Assembly: GCF_020595095.1 (NCBI RefSeq)
Contig: NZ_JAJDOP010000018.1
Location: 1-49,426, forward strand
Direction: 5' to 3'
From: Microvirga rosea
GTDB taxonomy: Bacteria > Pseudomonadota > Alphaproteobacteria > Rhizobiales > Beijerinckiaceae
Length of the DNA: 49,426 bases
This document shows, in pieces, positions 18,994 through 27,419 of the stretch (its first letter is position 1; each line of letters opens with the position of its first letter). The position numbers and the translations under genes are program-made. The notes beneath the pieces were generated by a model. The model made no database searches and was not told the DNA's origin. It was given only the letters and a program-made list of their open reading frames with translations.

Positions 18994-20181
18994 TCACAAG
19001 GATGACAGGAAGGCGATAAGGCGGCGCTTCTCCGCCTCCGGTAGAGCTCGGAAACGTGTCCTGGAAAAGGCGGCTTCGCCACCGTGAAGACCGACGGCTT
19101 CTTCGATTGTCCGGGCGCGTCCGTCATGCATCAGGCCTGCGGCGTTCGCAAGCGTCCGCGAAAGGCCCCACAGGGGAGCGGTTCTCCACTCCGTCGCGGC
19201 GACGCCGGGTTCCGTCGCGCCGCCGTCGAGGTCCGGACCGAGATCGTGAAGGAGGAGATCCGTGAAGGCGCCGACGGAGCCGCTCGGCGTTGGAAGGGAC
19301 GGGCGATGACACGCAGCGCAGCCGGTCGCCGTGAAGGACGAGAGGCCGGAAGCTCCTGCCGCCGTCGGTTCAGGAGGCTGGATCGACGACAGATAGGACG
19401 TGATCCGCGAGACGATTTCCGCCGAGATTTCCGCTTCTCCGCCTTCGCTGCCCATCGGCGCGGCAAGGCAGGCGGTCTGTGCAGCGGTGCAATCGCCCTG
19501 GGGCCCGGCGTGCTCGGGAGTGGAAAGGCCGAGATCGAGGGCAAACGCCGTCTGGACCTGGACCGCGAGCGTCGGCTGCGAGGCCTTCCATCCGAACCGC
19601 CCGGCACGGCGCAGACCCCGCGCGTCCGTCACCCAGTTCACCCGTCCTCGCACGCCGTCGTCACGCCGAGCGTTCTCGGAGGCGAACCTTGCAAGCATTT
19701 CGTCCGAAACGCCGTCCAATCCGCCGAGGCCGCGCAGGGAGGGGGCCAGGAGAACGCCAAAGCGCATACCCGGCGCGAGGGGGCCATAGGCGAGATCACC
19801 GGGAGCGTAGCCGTTCTTCGTTCGCGTCACTCGCCCTTCGGGGGCGACACCCGTCACGGAGGCGCTTTGCAACTGCCGTCCATAGACCGGGTCAGGGCTT
19901 CCCTGAGGATCGCTGATGCGGAGAACCATGTGATCGCTCGCCACGATCCCGTCGGCTCCGGTTTCCACGGGCAAGCGGTCGAGAGTCCGATGGCAGGCGG
20001 CACAGGAGCGCGCATTGAAGAGGGGGCCGAGACCGTCATTGGCCTTTGTCGAGGAGGGGGCCGGAACCCAGGCCCGCCGGAACAGCGCACGCCCGATCAT
20101 CTCGTCCAGAGCGAGGGCGCTGACCGGCATGAGGAACAGGACCGCCAGGAATAGGCCGAGCCGTCGGGGGCGAAGCTTCAT
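18994..20181 (-). CDS. Di-haem oxidoreductase (DUF1111/DHOR family)
   Basis: 395-aa exported c-type cytochrome with a signal peptide (residues 1-25) and two haem-binding CAACH motifs (Cys60-His64 and Cys288-His292). The fold resembles bacterial di-haem peroxidases (MauG/CcpA-like), and the DUF1111 'di-haem oxidoreductase' family is the best match. It would act in the periplasm, taking electrons from or giving them to a small partner. Its ATG overlaps the stop of the multicopper oxidase gene (TGATG), and its own stop overlaps or touches the start of the second imelysin. Inferred role: redox handling of iron for the neighbouring imelysins. Confidence 0.88.
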   Translation of the reverse strand: MKLRPRRLGLFLAVLFLMPVSALALDEMIGRALFRRAWVPAPSSTKANDGLGPLFNARSCAACHRTLDRLPVETGADGIVASDHMVLRISDPQGSPDPVYGRQLQSASVTGVAPEGRVTRTKNGYAPGDLAYGPLAPGMRFGVLLAPSLRGLGGLDGVSDEMLARFASENARRDDGVRGRVNWVTDARGLRRAGRFGWKASQPTLAVQVQTAFALDLGLSTPEHAGPQGDCTAAQTACLAAPMGSEGGEAEISAEIVSRITSYLSSIQPPEPTAAGASGLSSFTATGCAACHRPSLPTPSGSVGAFTDLLLHDLGPDLDGGATEPGVAATEWRTAPLWGLSRTLANAAGLMHDGRARTIEEAVGLHGGEAAFSRTRFRALPEAEKRRLIAFLSSL

Positions 20182-21644
20182 CAGGCGACCCGCAGATAGC
20201 CCATCATGCCGTACTCGAGATGCTCCAGGACGTGGCAGTGAAACATCCAGTTGCCGGGCGCGGCCACGAAGGCGATCTCGATCCGCTCCTTCGGCTGGAG
20301 GAGCACCGTGTCTGCGAAATGGCGCGGGCGGTTCAAGCGCGACGCGCTGAGCACTTCAAACGTATGCCCGTGCAGGTGGATCGGATGATGATGCGGTGTC
20401 GCGTTCATCAGTTCGAACACGTAGGACTGGCCCGCCTTCAGAAGCCCTAGAGGCGGCGGCAGCTGGCGTTGCTGACCGGAAGCCCAGGATGCTTTGTTGA
20501 TGGCCCAGAACGAGGTGTCGCGCACGCACAATCCATCGAGCAGGATCTTGGCCAGCGGATCGTCCGGGGCCCACTGGGCGGCGGCTTCCGCGACCGATCC
20601 CGATGCGGCGCTGAAGCTGAAACTCATGCGCTCCGCATTGCGCAGGTCCGCCCGTGGGAGCCCCGCATCGTAGAGGATTGCGGGTTCGAAGGGCCGTTTG
20701 GAACGGGCCGGGCCCTTGGCCTCGTAGGTGCCGAGGGTCCAGGGTTCGGCCGAAAAATAGTCGATGACCTTGAAGTTCTTGCCCGGTGCCGGCGCCCGGA
20801 CCAGCACGTCGATCCGCATGGCGGGAGCCATGCGCCATGTCTCGAGCGGGAAGGGGGAGGTGGCGTTGCCGTCGATGGCGATCACCGCCGCCTCCGCTCC
20901 CTCGATTCCAACCTCGATGACGCGGGTGCTGTCGACGTTGAGGATACGCAGGCGAATATCGCCTCCTGCCGGGACGGCGTGCGTGGCCGGCGCAACACCG
21001 TTGACGGCGCGAACAGTGCCATAGGTGCCGGCGCGGCTCGCCCCTTCCGGGGTTTCGAACGGAAGCCAGGATCCGTCCTCGGCCAGTCGCCAGTCCTTGT
21101 AGGCGACCAGCAGATCGGCATCGACCGGACGGCGCTGATCGCCCTCGACGATCAGGACGCCGCTCATGCCGCGACCGGCCTGACCGGACTCGTTGCAATG
21201 AGGATGGAAGAAGAAAGTGCCGGGATCGGGCGGGGTGAGCTCGTAGAGGAAGCTTTCGCCCTTCATGACCGGGGGCTGCGTCAGAAACGGCACCCCATCC
21301 ATGGCGTTCGGCACCCGCACCCCATGCCAATGAACCGCCGTATGCTCGCCAAGGCTGTTTTCGAGCCGGGCCCGGATCGTATCGCCGAGGCGGATGCGCT
21401 TTACCGGGAAGAGCGTGTCCGAGTATGTCCAGACCGTGCTCTCGGGACCGTGCGGGCCCAGAAGCCGCATGGGTCGCTCGGCGGCGGCAAAATGCCAGTC
21501 GTGAATCTGCCCTCCTGACACCGGAGGGCGCGGCTGCAGCGCGGGGGCCGCCGTGGCACGCGTGCGCAGGCTCGATCCGCCGGCAACGGTGGCCAGAGCC
21601 ACCGCGCCGAAGCCTTTCAAAATCTGCCTGCGATCACACGGCAT
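20181..21644 (-). CDS. Multicopper oxidase, Tat-exported (possible ferroxidase)
   Basis: 487-aa three-domain multicopper oxidase. A twin-arginine signal (RRQILKGFGAVAL, residues 5-17) sends it folded to the periplasm. All copper motifs are intact: HWHG (105-108), HPH (147-149), HHHPIHLHGH (418-427) and HCHVLEH (469-475), with Met480 as the likely type-1 axial ligand. The Met-rich insert of CueO is not obvious, so it is not a plain copper-resistance oxidase. Placed between an imelysin and a di-haem oxidoreductase, with stop-start overlap, it most likely oxidises Fe(II) before capture; that function is inferred from context. It starts 3 nt after the irpA-like stop. Confidence 0.88.
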   Translation of the reverse strand: MPCDRRQILKGFGAVALATVAGGSSLRTRATAAPALQPRPPVSGGQIHDWHFAAAERPMRLLGPHGPESTVWTYSDTLFPVKRIRLGDTIRARLENSLGEHTAVHWHGVRVPNAMDGVPFLTQPPVMKGESFLYELTPPDPGTFFFHPHCNESGQAGRGMSGVLIVEGDQRRPVDADLLVAYKDWRLAEDGSWLPFETPEGASRAGTYGTVRAVNGVAPATHAVPAGGDIRLRILNVDSTRVIEVGIEGAEAAVIAIDGNATSPFPLETWRMAPAMRIDVLVRAPAPGKNFKVIDYFSAEPWTLGTYEAKGPARSKRPFEPAILYDAGLPRADLRNAERMSFSFSAASGSVAEAAAQWAPDDPLAKILLDGLCVRDTSFWAINKASWASGQQRQLPPPLGLLKAGQSYVFELMNATPHHHPIHLHGHTFEVLSASRLNRPRHFADTVLLQPKERIEIAFVAAPGNWMFHCHVLEHLEYGMMGYLRVA

Positions 21645-21647
21645 CGG

Positions 21648-22925
21648 TTACTTCGACACTGCCGACGGATCGTCGAGGCTTTTCGAGCCTTCCACCGAGA
21701 TCGTGAGGCCAAGTTTTTTCACCAGTCCCTCGATAGCCCGTGCCTGTGCCACCAACGCGTCGACGCCGTCCTGGACCACCTTGTTGCCCTCGGTGTTCCC
21801 TTCGGCAATCATCTGGTCATAAGCCTCTTTGCCGGAATCCGCACGGTCCTTGATGACGCGGAGCTTCTCCGTGGCGTTCTTCATGGCGGCTTCCAGTTTG
21901 GCCGCTTCTTCGGGAGCCTTGGCACGGGCATATTCGGCCATGCTCGGCCCTTGAACCGCCTTGCCGTCCGTCCGGGTATAGCGGCCCTCGTAGATGGCCA
22001 CCATACCGATCTGATCGCCGTAATGGGAGTTGTGCGTGTTGTCCGAGAAGCAGTCGTGCTCCTCCTCGGGATCGTGGAGGATGAGGCCAAGCTTCATGCG
22101 CTCGCCGGCAAGCTCGCCATAAGACAGGCTGCCGAGGCCGGTGAGAATGGTCGCGAGGCCTTCGTTCGGGCCTTTCTTGACGATGTCCTGCCGGGCCTTG
22201 CCCTTGGCATCCCAGGCCTTGGCCATCTCGGCGAGATCGTCCACGAGGAGATCCGTCGCGGCCTTGAGGTAGTCCCGCCGACGGTCGCAATTGCCGTGCG
22301 TGCAGTTCTGGAGCGAGAAATCCGTTGCCGGACGGACTCCGGCCCCTGGCTCCGTGCCGTTCAGATCCTGACCCCAGAGAAGAAACTCGATGGCGTGGTA
22401 GCCTGTCGCCACATTGGCCTCGACGCCCCCGGCCTCCTGCAGGGTATCGGCGAGGAGCTTCTTGGTGATCTTCGAAGCATCCACCTGCTTCTTGCCGATC
22501 CGGATCGTCTTGTTGGCAATGACATTGGCTCTATAGAGCGGATTTTCGTCCGAGGTTTCGCCGTAGCTCTTCGGGTCGACGTAGTCGATCAGGCCTTCGT
22601 CGAGCGGCCAGGCGTTCACTTTGCCCTCCATCTCGTCCATCGCCTTGTTGCCGAACCGAAAACCCTCGGTTTGTTGATACGGAACGCGGGCCTTTCGCCA
22701 CGCCGCGCGCGCCGCGCCCAGGCTTTCCTCGGTGGGGTTGGCCAGGAAGCCGTCGACAGCCTTCGCGAGATCCCGGGCGGCGTTGGCGGCATCGCCGTAC
22801 ATGGCCTGTGCCAGCGACACATAGGTCTCAATCACGACCTTCGGCTGCGGAGGCTCCGCATGTGCCATGTTGCTGAAGGCCGCCCCGGCCAGAAGGGCCG
22901 CCAGCGCGACTGCGCGCAATCTCAT
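21648..22925 (-). CDS. irpA: Imelysin, IrpA type (iron-regulated periplasmic protein)
   Basis: First gene of the iron operon. Two in-frame ATGs occur; the one at 22925 has GCGGAG at the right distance, the one at 22931 has no spacing. The signal peptide is residues 1-23 (ending MAHA). The mature protein carries the imelysin iron-site motif GYHAIEFLLWGQD (175-187) and the paired-domain layout of IrpA/ICMP proteins (LHDPEEEHDCFSDNTHNSHYGD in the second half). About 425 aa, normal for this group. Such proteins are induced by iron limitation and bind or help import iron. An Irr-box-like sequence lies about 80 nt upstream of the start. Confidence 0.92.
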   Translation of the reverse strand: MRLRAVALAALLAGAAFSNMAHAEPPQPKVVIETYVSLAQAMYGDAANAARDLAKAVDGFLANPTEESLGAARAAWRKARVPYQQTEGFRFGNKAMDEMEGKVNAWPLDEGLIDYVDPKSYGETSDENPLYRANVIANKTIRIGKKQVDASKITKKLLADTLQEAGGVEANVATGYHAIEFLLWGQDLNGTEPGAGVRPATDFSLQNCTHGNCDRRRDYLKAATDLLVDDLAEMAKAWDAKGKARQDIVKKGPNEGLATILTGLGSLSYGELAGERMKLGLILHDPEEEHDCFSDNTHNSHYGDQIGMVAIYEGRYTRTDGKAVQGPSMAEYARAKAPEEAAKLEAAMKNATEKLRVIKDRADSGKEAYDQMIAEGNTEGNKVVQDGVDALVAQARAIEGLVKKLGLTISVEGSKSLDDPSAVSK

Positions 22926-23002
22926 GTCCATCTCCGCATCCGGATGCTGATGACGGGATGGCTAGTCCGAAACCGATGCGTCTGGCAACAGTAAAATACT
23001 AA

Positions 23003-23019
23003 AATGGAAACATTCTAAA
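23003..23019 (-). promoter_or_regulatory. Irr-box/iron control element-like site
   Basis: On the minus strand the 17-mer reads TTTAGAATGTTTCCATT. The alphaproteobacterial iron control element is TTTRGAAYNRTTCYAAA, so most positions agree, the left half perfectly. It lies 78-94 nt upstream of the irpA start in an AT-rich block, in a promoter-like position. Irr binding is inferred. Confidence 0.55.
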
Positions 23020-23036
23020 CTAAGTATTGTTCAGTG

Positions 23037-23049
23037 TTTATAGTATAAA
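23037..23049. promoter_or_regulatory. AT-rich palindrome in the iron operon promoter region
   Basis: TTTATAGTATAAA is a perfect 6+1+6 palindrome centred on 23043, 18 nt beyond the Irr-like box. It may be part of the promoter or a second operator. The whole 22926-23273 gap is otherwise free of genes. Confidence 0.35.
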
Positions 23050-23273
23050 TGCAAGTAATACTGCGCTGTGAGGGATAACATCGTGTTTATCATCTGCGTC
23101 CGGGAAATCACGTTTTCTGGGATCGCATTGCCCCGGCAACGTGCACCGGCAGGTTCTTTTTGAAATAGTATCCTATATGTCTTAGCTTATTCGGAGATGG
23201 AAAGCGCGAAACACTCCGGAGGGGTCGAACCGGTGGCGAAGATCCCGCGTTAGCTTATCCAGAGGAGGTGACG

Positions 23274-23609
23274 ATGCCCGAACTTGTTCGCGAATGGCCG
23301 CATCTCTTGAAGAGGGTGCTAGAGCAGATCCGTCCGGTTGCCGGTCGAGCCGATTATTATGTCGCCGAGGTCGATTTGAGCGAGGATGAGCTGCGCGCGC
23401 TCAACCTGTTCGAGGCGAGCGCGAGGCATGAGCATGTCGCCTTTACCGATCCTGTCACCGCCGAGGGGCGCTTGGCTTATCTCAACACACCGGTCGGACT
23501 TGGAAAGCCCCAGGACCTGAACCGCATCGCAAGGGTGAGGATCACCCTCACGGCCGTTCAGCAGATGAGGCCCTTGGAGACGCGTCCGGACCTCCATGGT
23601 TCAGCATGA
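23274..23609 (+). CDS. Hypothetical protein, 111 aa
   Basis: ATG 23274 follows a near-perfect AGAGGAGGTG ribosome site, which strongly supports a real gene. The product is soluble and mostly charged, with no signal peptide or membrane segment. It begins PELVREWPHLLKRVLEQIRP and ends in a low-complexity polar tail. I do not recognise a family. It is divergent from the iron operon across a 348-bp gap containing the Irr-like box, so iron control of this gene is possible but unproven. Confidence 0.6.
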   Translation: MPELVREWPHLLKRVLEQIRPVAGRADYYVAEVDLSEDELRALNLFEASARHEHVAFTDPVTAEGRLAYLNTPVGLGKPQDLNRIARVRITLTAVQQMRPLETRPDLHGSA

Positions 23610-23635
23610 CGGACGACCTCAAGGGCTGAGCGACG

Positions 23636-24046
23636 TTAGGGAATAATCTCGACCACTTCCCGCGTCTGCGGATCGACGAGCACCCGCTGATCGTTCACGA
23701 TCGTGTAGCTGTAACGGGACTGAAGACCGACGCTGTTCGGAATGGGAAAGAGCCTCACACGCGCTGGGAGCGGCTGACCCACAACAACCTCCTCCGTCAT
23801 GCGGATGGAAGGACGGCGCTGAGCCACGATGAAGGTCTGGACGCGCGTCGATTCATCCGGGCTGAGAACACCGCCCACGGCGGCGCCCGCCACACCGCCT
23901 ACGGCTGCGCCCACGGGTCCCCCAACCACGGCACCCGCCACGGCGCCACCGGCAGCCCCCGTCATAGGTCCGGCGGCCTGATCGGTTTGGCAGGCTGCGA
24001 GAGGAAGGGCGAGAAGAGCGAGCGAAGCAATGAGATGATAACGCAT
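23636..24046 (-). CDS. DUF1236 lipoprotein with glycine-zipper
   Basis: 136 aa from ATG 24046 behind AAAGGAATCG. A lipoprotein signal ends in LAAC (Cys19). Residues 30-60 form a glycine-zipper of the GAVVGGPVGAAVGG type, which often inserts into membranes. The C-terminal part (ARVRLFPIP...YSYTIVNDQRVLVDPQTREVVEI) is the DUF1236 repeat common in Hyphomicrobiales. Envelope location is likely; function unknown. Frames extending upstream to 24517 are not supported. Confidence 0.85.
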   Translation of the reverse strand: MRYHLIASLALLALPLAACQTDQAAGPMTGAAGGAVAGAVVGGPVGAAVGGVAGAAVGGVLSPDESTRVQTFIVAQRRPSIRMTEEVVVGQPLPARVRLFPIPNSVGLQSRYSYTIVNDQRVLVDPQTREVVEIIP

Positions 24047-24259
24047 GGCGATTCCTTTCAGAGGATCACCTCTCGAACGTCCCGTAGCTTGGCCGGTTCC
24101 TTTGCAATATCGCAAAGCTTGGCCGAAAATGCAGGTCCGGGAAAATGCAGGTCCGGGATGTGTTGCTGGCGCATCTGGAGTAGAATGAGGCCGGTGCCGT
24201 TTTTCCGAAAGCGGTCGCCTCGTCATCCGCGCATGCGTCTGAGCCGAGGGAGGCAGGAC

Positions 24260-24475
24260 ATGGGACGGAAATTCATCGATTGCCGGGAGATTCCGAGCGA
24301 CATGAATTGCAGCCTTGCACTGGTCGCCGACACGGAAAACGAACTGGTCGAGGCCGCAGTGATGCATGCGGTCAGCGTGCATCGTCATCAGGATACGCCC
24401 GAATTGCGGAGCCAGATCAGAAGCGCCATCCGTGAAGGATCGCCGCCTGTCGCGGCACCAAGACAGATGGCCTGA
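24260..24475 (+). CDS. DUF1059 family small protein
   Basis: 71 aa from ATG 24260, preceded by GGGAGGCAGGAC. The sequence MGRKFIDCREIPSDMNCSLALVADT with a downstream HAVSVHRHQDTPELRSQIRSAI matches the compact DUF1059 family (about 60 residues, with conserved DCR, C and HxxxxH features that could bind a metal). No signal peptide. Function unknown. It lies between the DUF1236 gene and pgm, which converges on it. Confidence 0.75.
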   Translation: MGRKFIDCREIPSDMNCSLALVADTENELVEAAVMHAVSVHRHQDTPELRSQIRSAIREGSPPVAAPRQMA

Positions 24476-24517
24476 CAGCCATCCGCCTGATGCCGCCAAG
24501 CTCGGCGGCCTGATCAC

Positions 24518-26149
24518 TCAGGTTATGACGTCCGGAGCCGAACGGCCCGTGCGGTCGCGGATGCCCGCGATCGCATCGGCAGCGGCGATGACGTCCGCCA
24601 GCACGTCCTGCGGGTCGCGGTCGTGGCGGGATGAATCGGGCTCGAATTTTTCAAGATAAACGCGCAGGGTTGCACCTTCCGTACCCGTACCTGACAGGCG
24701 GAACACCGCACGGGCCCCTTTGTCGAACATGATGCGCACGCCCTGGCGGCTGGTCACCGAGCCGTCGGTCGGGTCCTGATAGGCAAAGTCGTCGGCCTCG
24801 GCGACTGTCAGGTCCTTGAACGTCTTTCCAGGCAGACTTGCAAGGCTGCCGCGAAGATCCGCCATGAGCTGATCGCCGCTTGCGGTGCTGATCCCCTCAT
24901 AATCGTGCCGTGTATAGAAGTCGCGCCCATAGGTGCGCCAATGTTCCGTCACGATCTCGGCGATGGACTGTCCCCGCGCGGCGACGATGTCGAGCCAGAG
25001 AAGGATTGCCCAGAGGCCATCCTTTTCACGGACATGGGGAGAGCCCGTTCCGGCGCTTTCTTCACCGCAGATGGTGACGCGGCCGGCATCGAGCAGATTG
25101 CCGAAGAACTTCCAGCCTGTCGGCGTCTCGAACAGGTCCACCTTGAGCTTCTCGGCAACCCGGTCGGCGGCGCGGCTGGTGGGCATGGATCGGGCAATGC
25201 CCTTCAGGCCGCCGCGATAGCCTTTTGCGTGATGAATGTTCGCCGCAAGCACCGCGAGGCTGTCGGATGGGGAGACGGAAATGCCACGCCCCAGCACGAT
25301 ATTACGATCACCGTCTCCATCGGAGGCCGCGCCCATGTCGGGAGCGTCCGACGAGAACATGAGCCGGAAAAGCTCCGCGGCATGGACCGGGTTCGGGTCG
25401 GGGTGATGACCGCCGAAATCCGGAAGAGGCGTGGCGTTGATCACCGTGCCGGCCGGAGCGCCCAAAACTTCTTCGATGATGGCCTTGGCATAGGGGCCGG
25501 TCACCGCATGCATCGCGTCGAAACGGAGCGTGAAGCCGGAAGCGAACAGCTTTCGGATCCGGTCGAAATCGACCAGGGTCTCCATCAGGGAAACATAGTC
25601 GGCGACCGGATCGATAATTTCGACCTTCATGTTGCCGAGCCTGGTTTCGCCGAGCGTCGAAAGGGAAGGCGCCTGGTCTTTGAGAATACGGTATTCGGTC
25701 AGCGCCTTCGTTCGGGCGAAGATCGCATCGGTGATGGACTCGGGAGCAGGGCCGCCGTTCGCGATGTTGAACTTGAGGCCGAAATCGCCGTCTTCACCAC
25801 CTGGATTGTGGCTTGCGGAAAGAACGATGCCGCCGAAGGCCTTCCGCTTGCGGATGACATTGGAAGCAGCGGGGGTCGACAGCATGCCGTCCTGGCCCAC
25901 GATGGCCCGTTCGGCGCCGTTTGCCGCGAGCATGCGCAGGATGATTCCAATGGCCTTGTCGTTAAAGAAGCGCCCATCGCCGCCGACGACGACCGTGCGA
26001 CCATCGACCCCGCCGACGCCTTCGATCACCGCCTGGACGTAATTTTCGAGATAGCCGGGCTGCATGAACACGGCTGTCTTCTTCCTCAGCCCGGACGTGC
26101 CGGGCTTCTGGCCTTCGATCGGTGCCGTGGCAACAGTCTCGACGTTCAT
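24518..26149 (-). CDS. pgm: Phosphoglucomutase (alpha-D-glucose specific)
   Basis: Interconverts glucose-1-phosphate and glucose-6-phosphate, feeding glycogen and UDP-glucose/exopolysaccharide synthesis; cytoplasmic. From ATG 26149 the protein is 543 aa, the usual length of the eukaryote-like PGM1 group. Motifs: PGTSGLRKK, the phosphoserine loop LSASHNPGG, Mg-binding DGDGDRN, sugar-binding CGEESAGTGS, and the phosphate loop FRLSGTGTEGATLR. The longer frame to 26272 lacks protein character. It lies downstream of the PfkB kinase on the same strand (150 nt), perhaps one sugar-metabolism unit. Confidence 0.95.
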   Translation of the reverse strand: MNVETVATAPIEGQKPGTSGLRKKTAVFMQPGYLENYVQAVIEGVGGVDGRTVVVGGDGRFFNDKAIGIILRMLAANGAERAIVGQDGMLSTPAASNVIRKRKAFGGIVLSASHNPGGEDGDFGLKFNIANGGPAPESITDAIFARTKALTEYRILKDQAPSLSTLGETRLGNMKVEIIDPVADYVSLMETLVDFDRIRKLFASGFTLRFDAMHAVTGPYAKAIIEEVLGAPAGTVINATPLPDFGGHHPDPNPVHAAELFRLMFSSDAPDMGAASDGDGDRNIVLGRGISVSPSDSLAVLAANIHHAKGYRGGLKGIARSMPTSRAADRVAEKLKVDLFETPTGWKFFGNLLDAGRVTICGEESAGTGSPHVREKDGLWAILLWLDIVAARGQSIAEIVTEHWRTYGRDFYTRHDYEGISTASGDQLMADLRGSLASLPGKTFKDLTVAEADDFAYQDPTDGSVTSRQGVRIMFDKGARAVFRLSGTGTEGATLRVYLEKFEPDSSRHDRDPQDVLADVIAAADAIAGIRDRTGRSAPDVIT

Positions 26150-26299
26150 TCCTTGTATCCTCTCATGGACCCGTAGGGCCGTTTGACATTGGCCGAAGGC
26201 TTTCTGGCCGACGGCAAAGCGCGAGTGGGAGATAGGGGGCAGGCAGCGGCTGACCACCCGACAGAAATTCAAAAGACATTTCGTGTCCGATGGTCACCG

Positions 26300-27262
26300 T
26301 CAGGAGGCCCGTTCGTTCAGGAAGGCTTCGACGGCGGCTCGGGCAGGGAGCGACGGGATCGCCCCGCGCCCGGTCGCCGTCAGAGCCCCGACCGCATTGG
26401 CGAAGCGGCAGATGGTATCGAGTTGCGCCGGATCTTCCGGGATACTCGGCTGCTTCAGGAGACCGGCGATGATGCCCGCCATGAAGGCATCTCCCGCACC
26501 CGTCGCGTCAACGGCGTCCACGGCAAAGCCTGCGACCTTTCCTTGAGCCGCTGGCGTCAGCCAGTAGCAACCGGCGCTGCCGCAAGTGACCGCCATGAAG
26601 GTCAATTCGTCTGTCCACAAGGCTCTGGCACCCGCGATCGGATCGTCCCTGCCGGTCAGAAAGGCGACTTCTTCCTCGGAGATCTTCACGATCTGCGCGT
26701 GCTTCAGCCCGAGAAGCATGCCGGAGCGTGCCGCGTCGGCATCGGGCCAGATATGAAGGCGGAGATTCGGGTCGTAGGTGATGATCTTGCCGGAGCGGCG
26801 CGCCAAATTGACTGCGTGGAGCGTGGCCGAACGGGACGGCTCGGAGATGAGGCTCAAGGATCCGAAATGGAGCGCCCGGGCCTTCTCGATTGCCGCCGCA
26901 TCCACGTCCTCGGATGCCATCAGCATGTCGGCGCTGGGGCTGCGATAGAACAGGAATTCTCGTTCCCCGTTGGCCTGAAGCGACACGAATGCCAGGCCCG
27001 TGGCGGCACGCTTGGTAAAGAGAAGAGGGGACACGTCCACCCCGGCGTCTTTTAAGGTATCCGCCAGGAAGTGGCCAAAACCGTCCTCGCCGACCATTCC
27101 CATGAACGCACTGGTGATGCCAAGGCGGGTCAGGGCGACTGCGACATTGGCGGGTGCTCCCCCGGCCGCCTTCTTGAAGGCTTCCGTTCCAGCAAGGCCG
27201 AGGCCGTTGACGGTCGGCACGAAGTCGACCAGCAATTCGCCGAAACTGACGACGTCGGCCAT
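26300..27262 (-). CDS. PfkB family carbohydrate kinase, probable fructokinase
   Basis: Sugar kinase of the ribokinase fold, 320 aa from ATG 27262 behind GAGGAACAGAGG. The N-terminal motif GGAPANVAVALTRLG and the C-terminal PfkB signature DATGAGDAFMAGI with catalytic Asp are intact. The overall sequence is closest in style to bacterial fructokinases (ScrK/FrK), giving fructose-6-phosphate, but 2-keto-3-deoxygluconate kinases are similar, so the substrate is uncertain. It sits upstream of pgm on the same strand. Confidence 0.85.
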   Translation of the reverse strand: MADVVSFGELLVDFVPTVNGLGLAGTEAFKKAAGGAPANVAVALTRLGITSAFMGMVGEDGFGHFLADTLKDAGVDVSPLLFTKRAATGLAFVSLQANGEREFLFYRSPSADMLMASEDVDAAAIEKARALHFGSLSLISEPSRSATLHAVNLARRSGKIITYDPNLRLHIWPDADAARSGMLLGLKHAQIVKISEEEVAFLTGRDDPIAGARALWTDELTFMAVTCGSAGCYWLTPAAQGKVAGFAVDAVDATGAGDAFMAGIIAGLLKQPSIPEDPAQLDTICRFANAVGALTATGRGAIPSLPARAAVEAFLNERAS

Positions 27263-27419
27263 GCCTCTGTTCCTCGAAGATGTCGAGCTCATCGCGGAGA
27301 GCCATGAGCAGGGTTGCCTCCTACCGAGGCGGGTTCGTGGTGTTTATAGGTGCTCGCCGCGCGTCTGTTAAGTTCGTCTCCTCCGAGCGTTCGATATATC
27401 GTGAATCCGGCAGGTTCCG

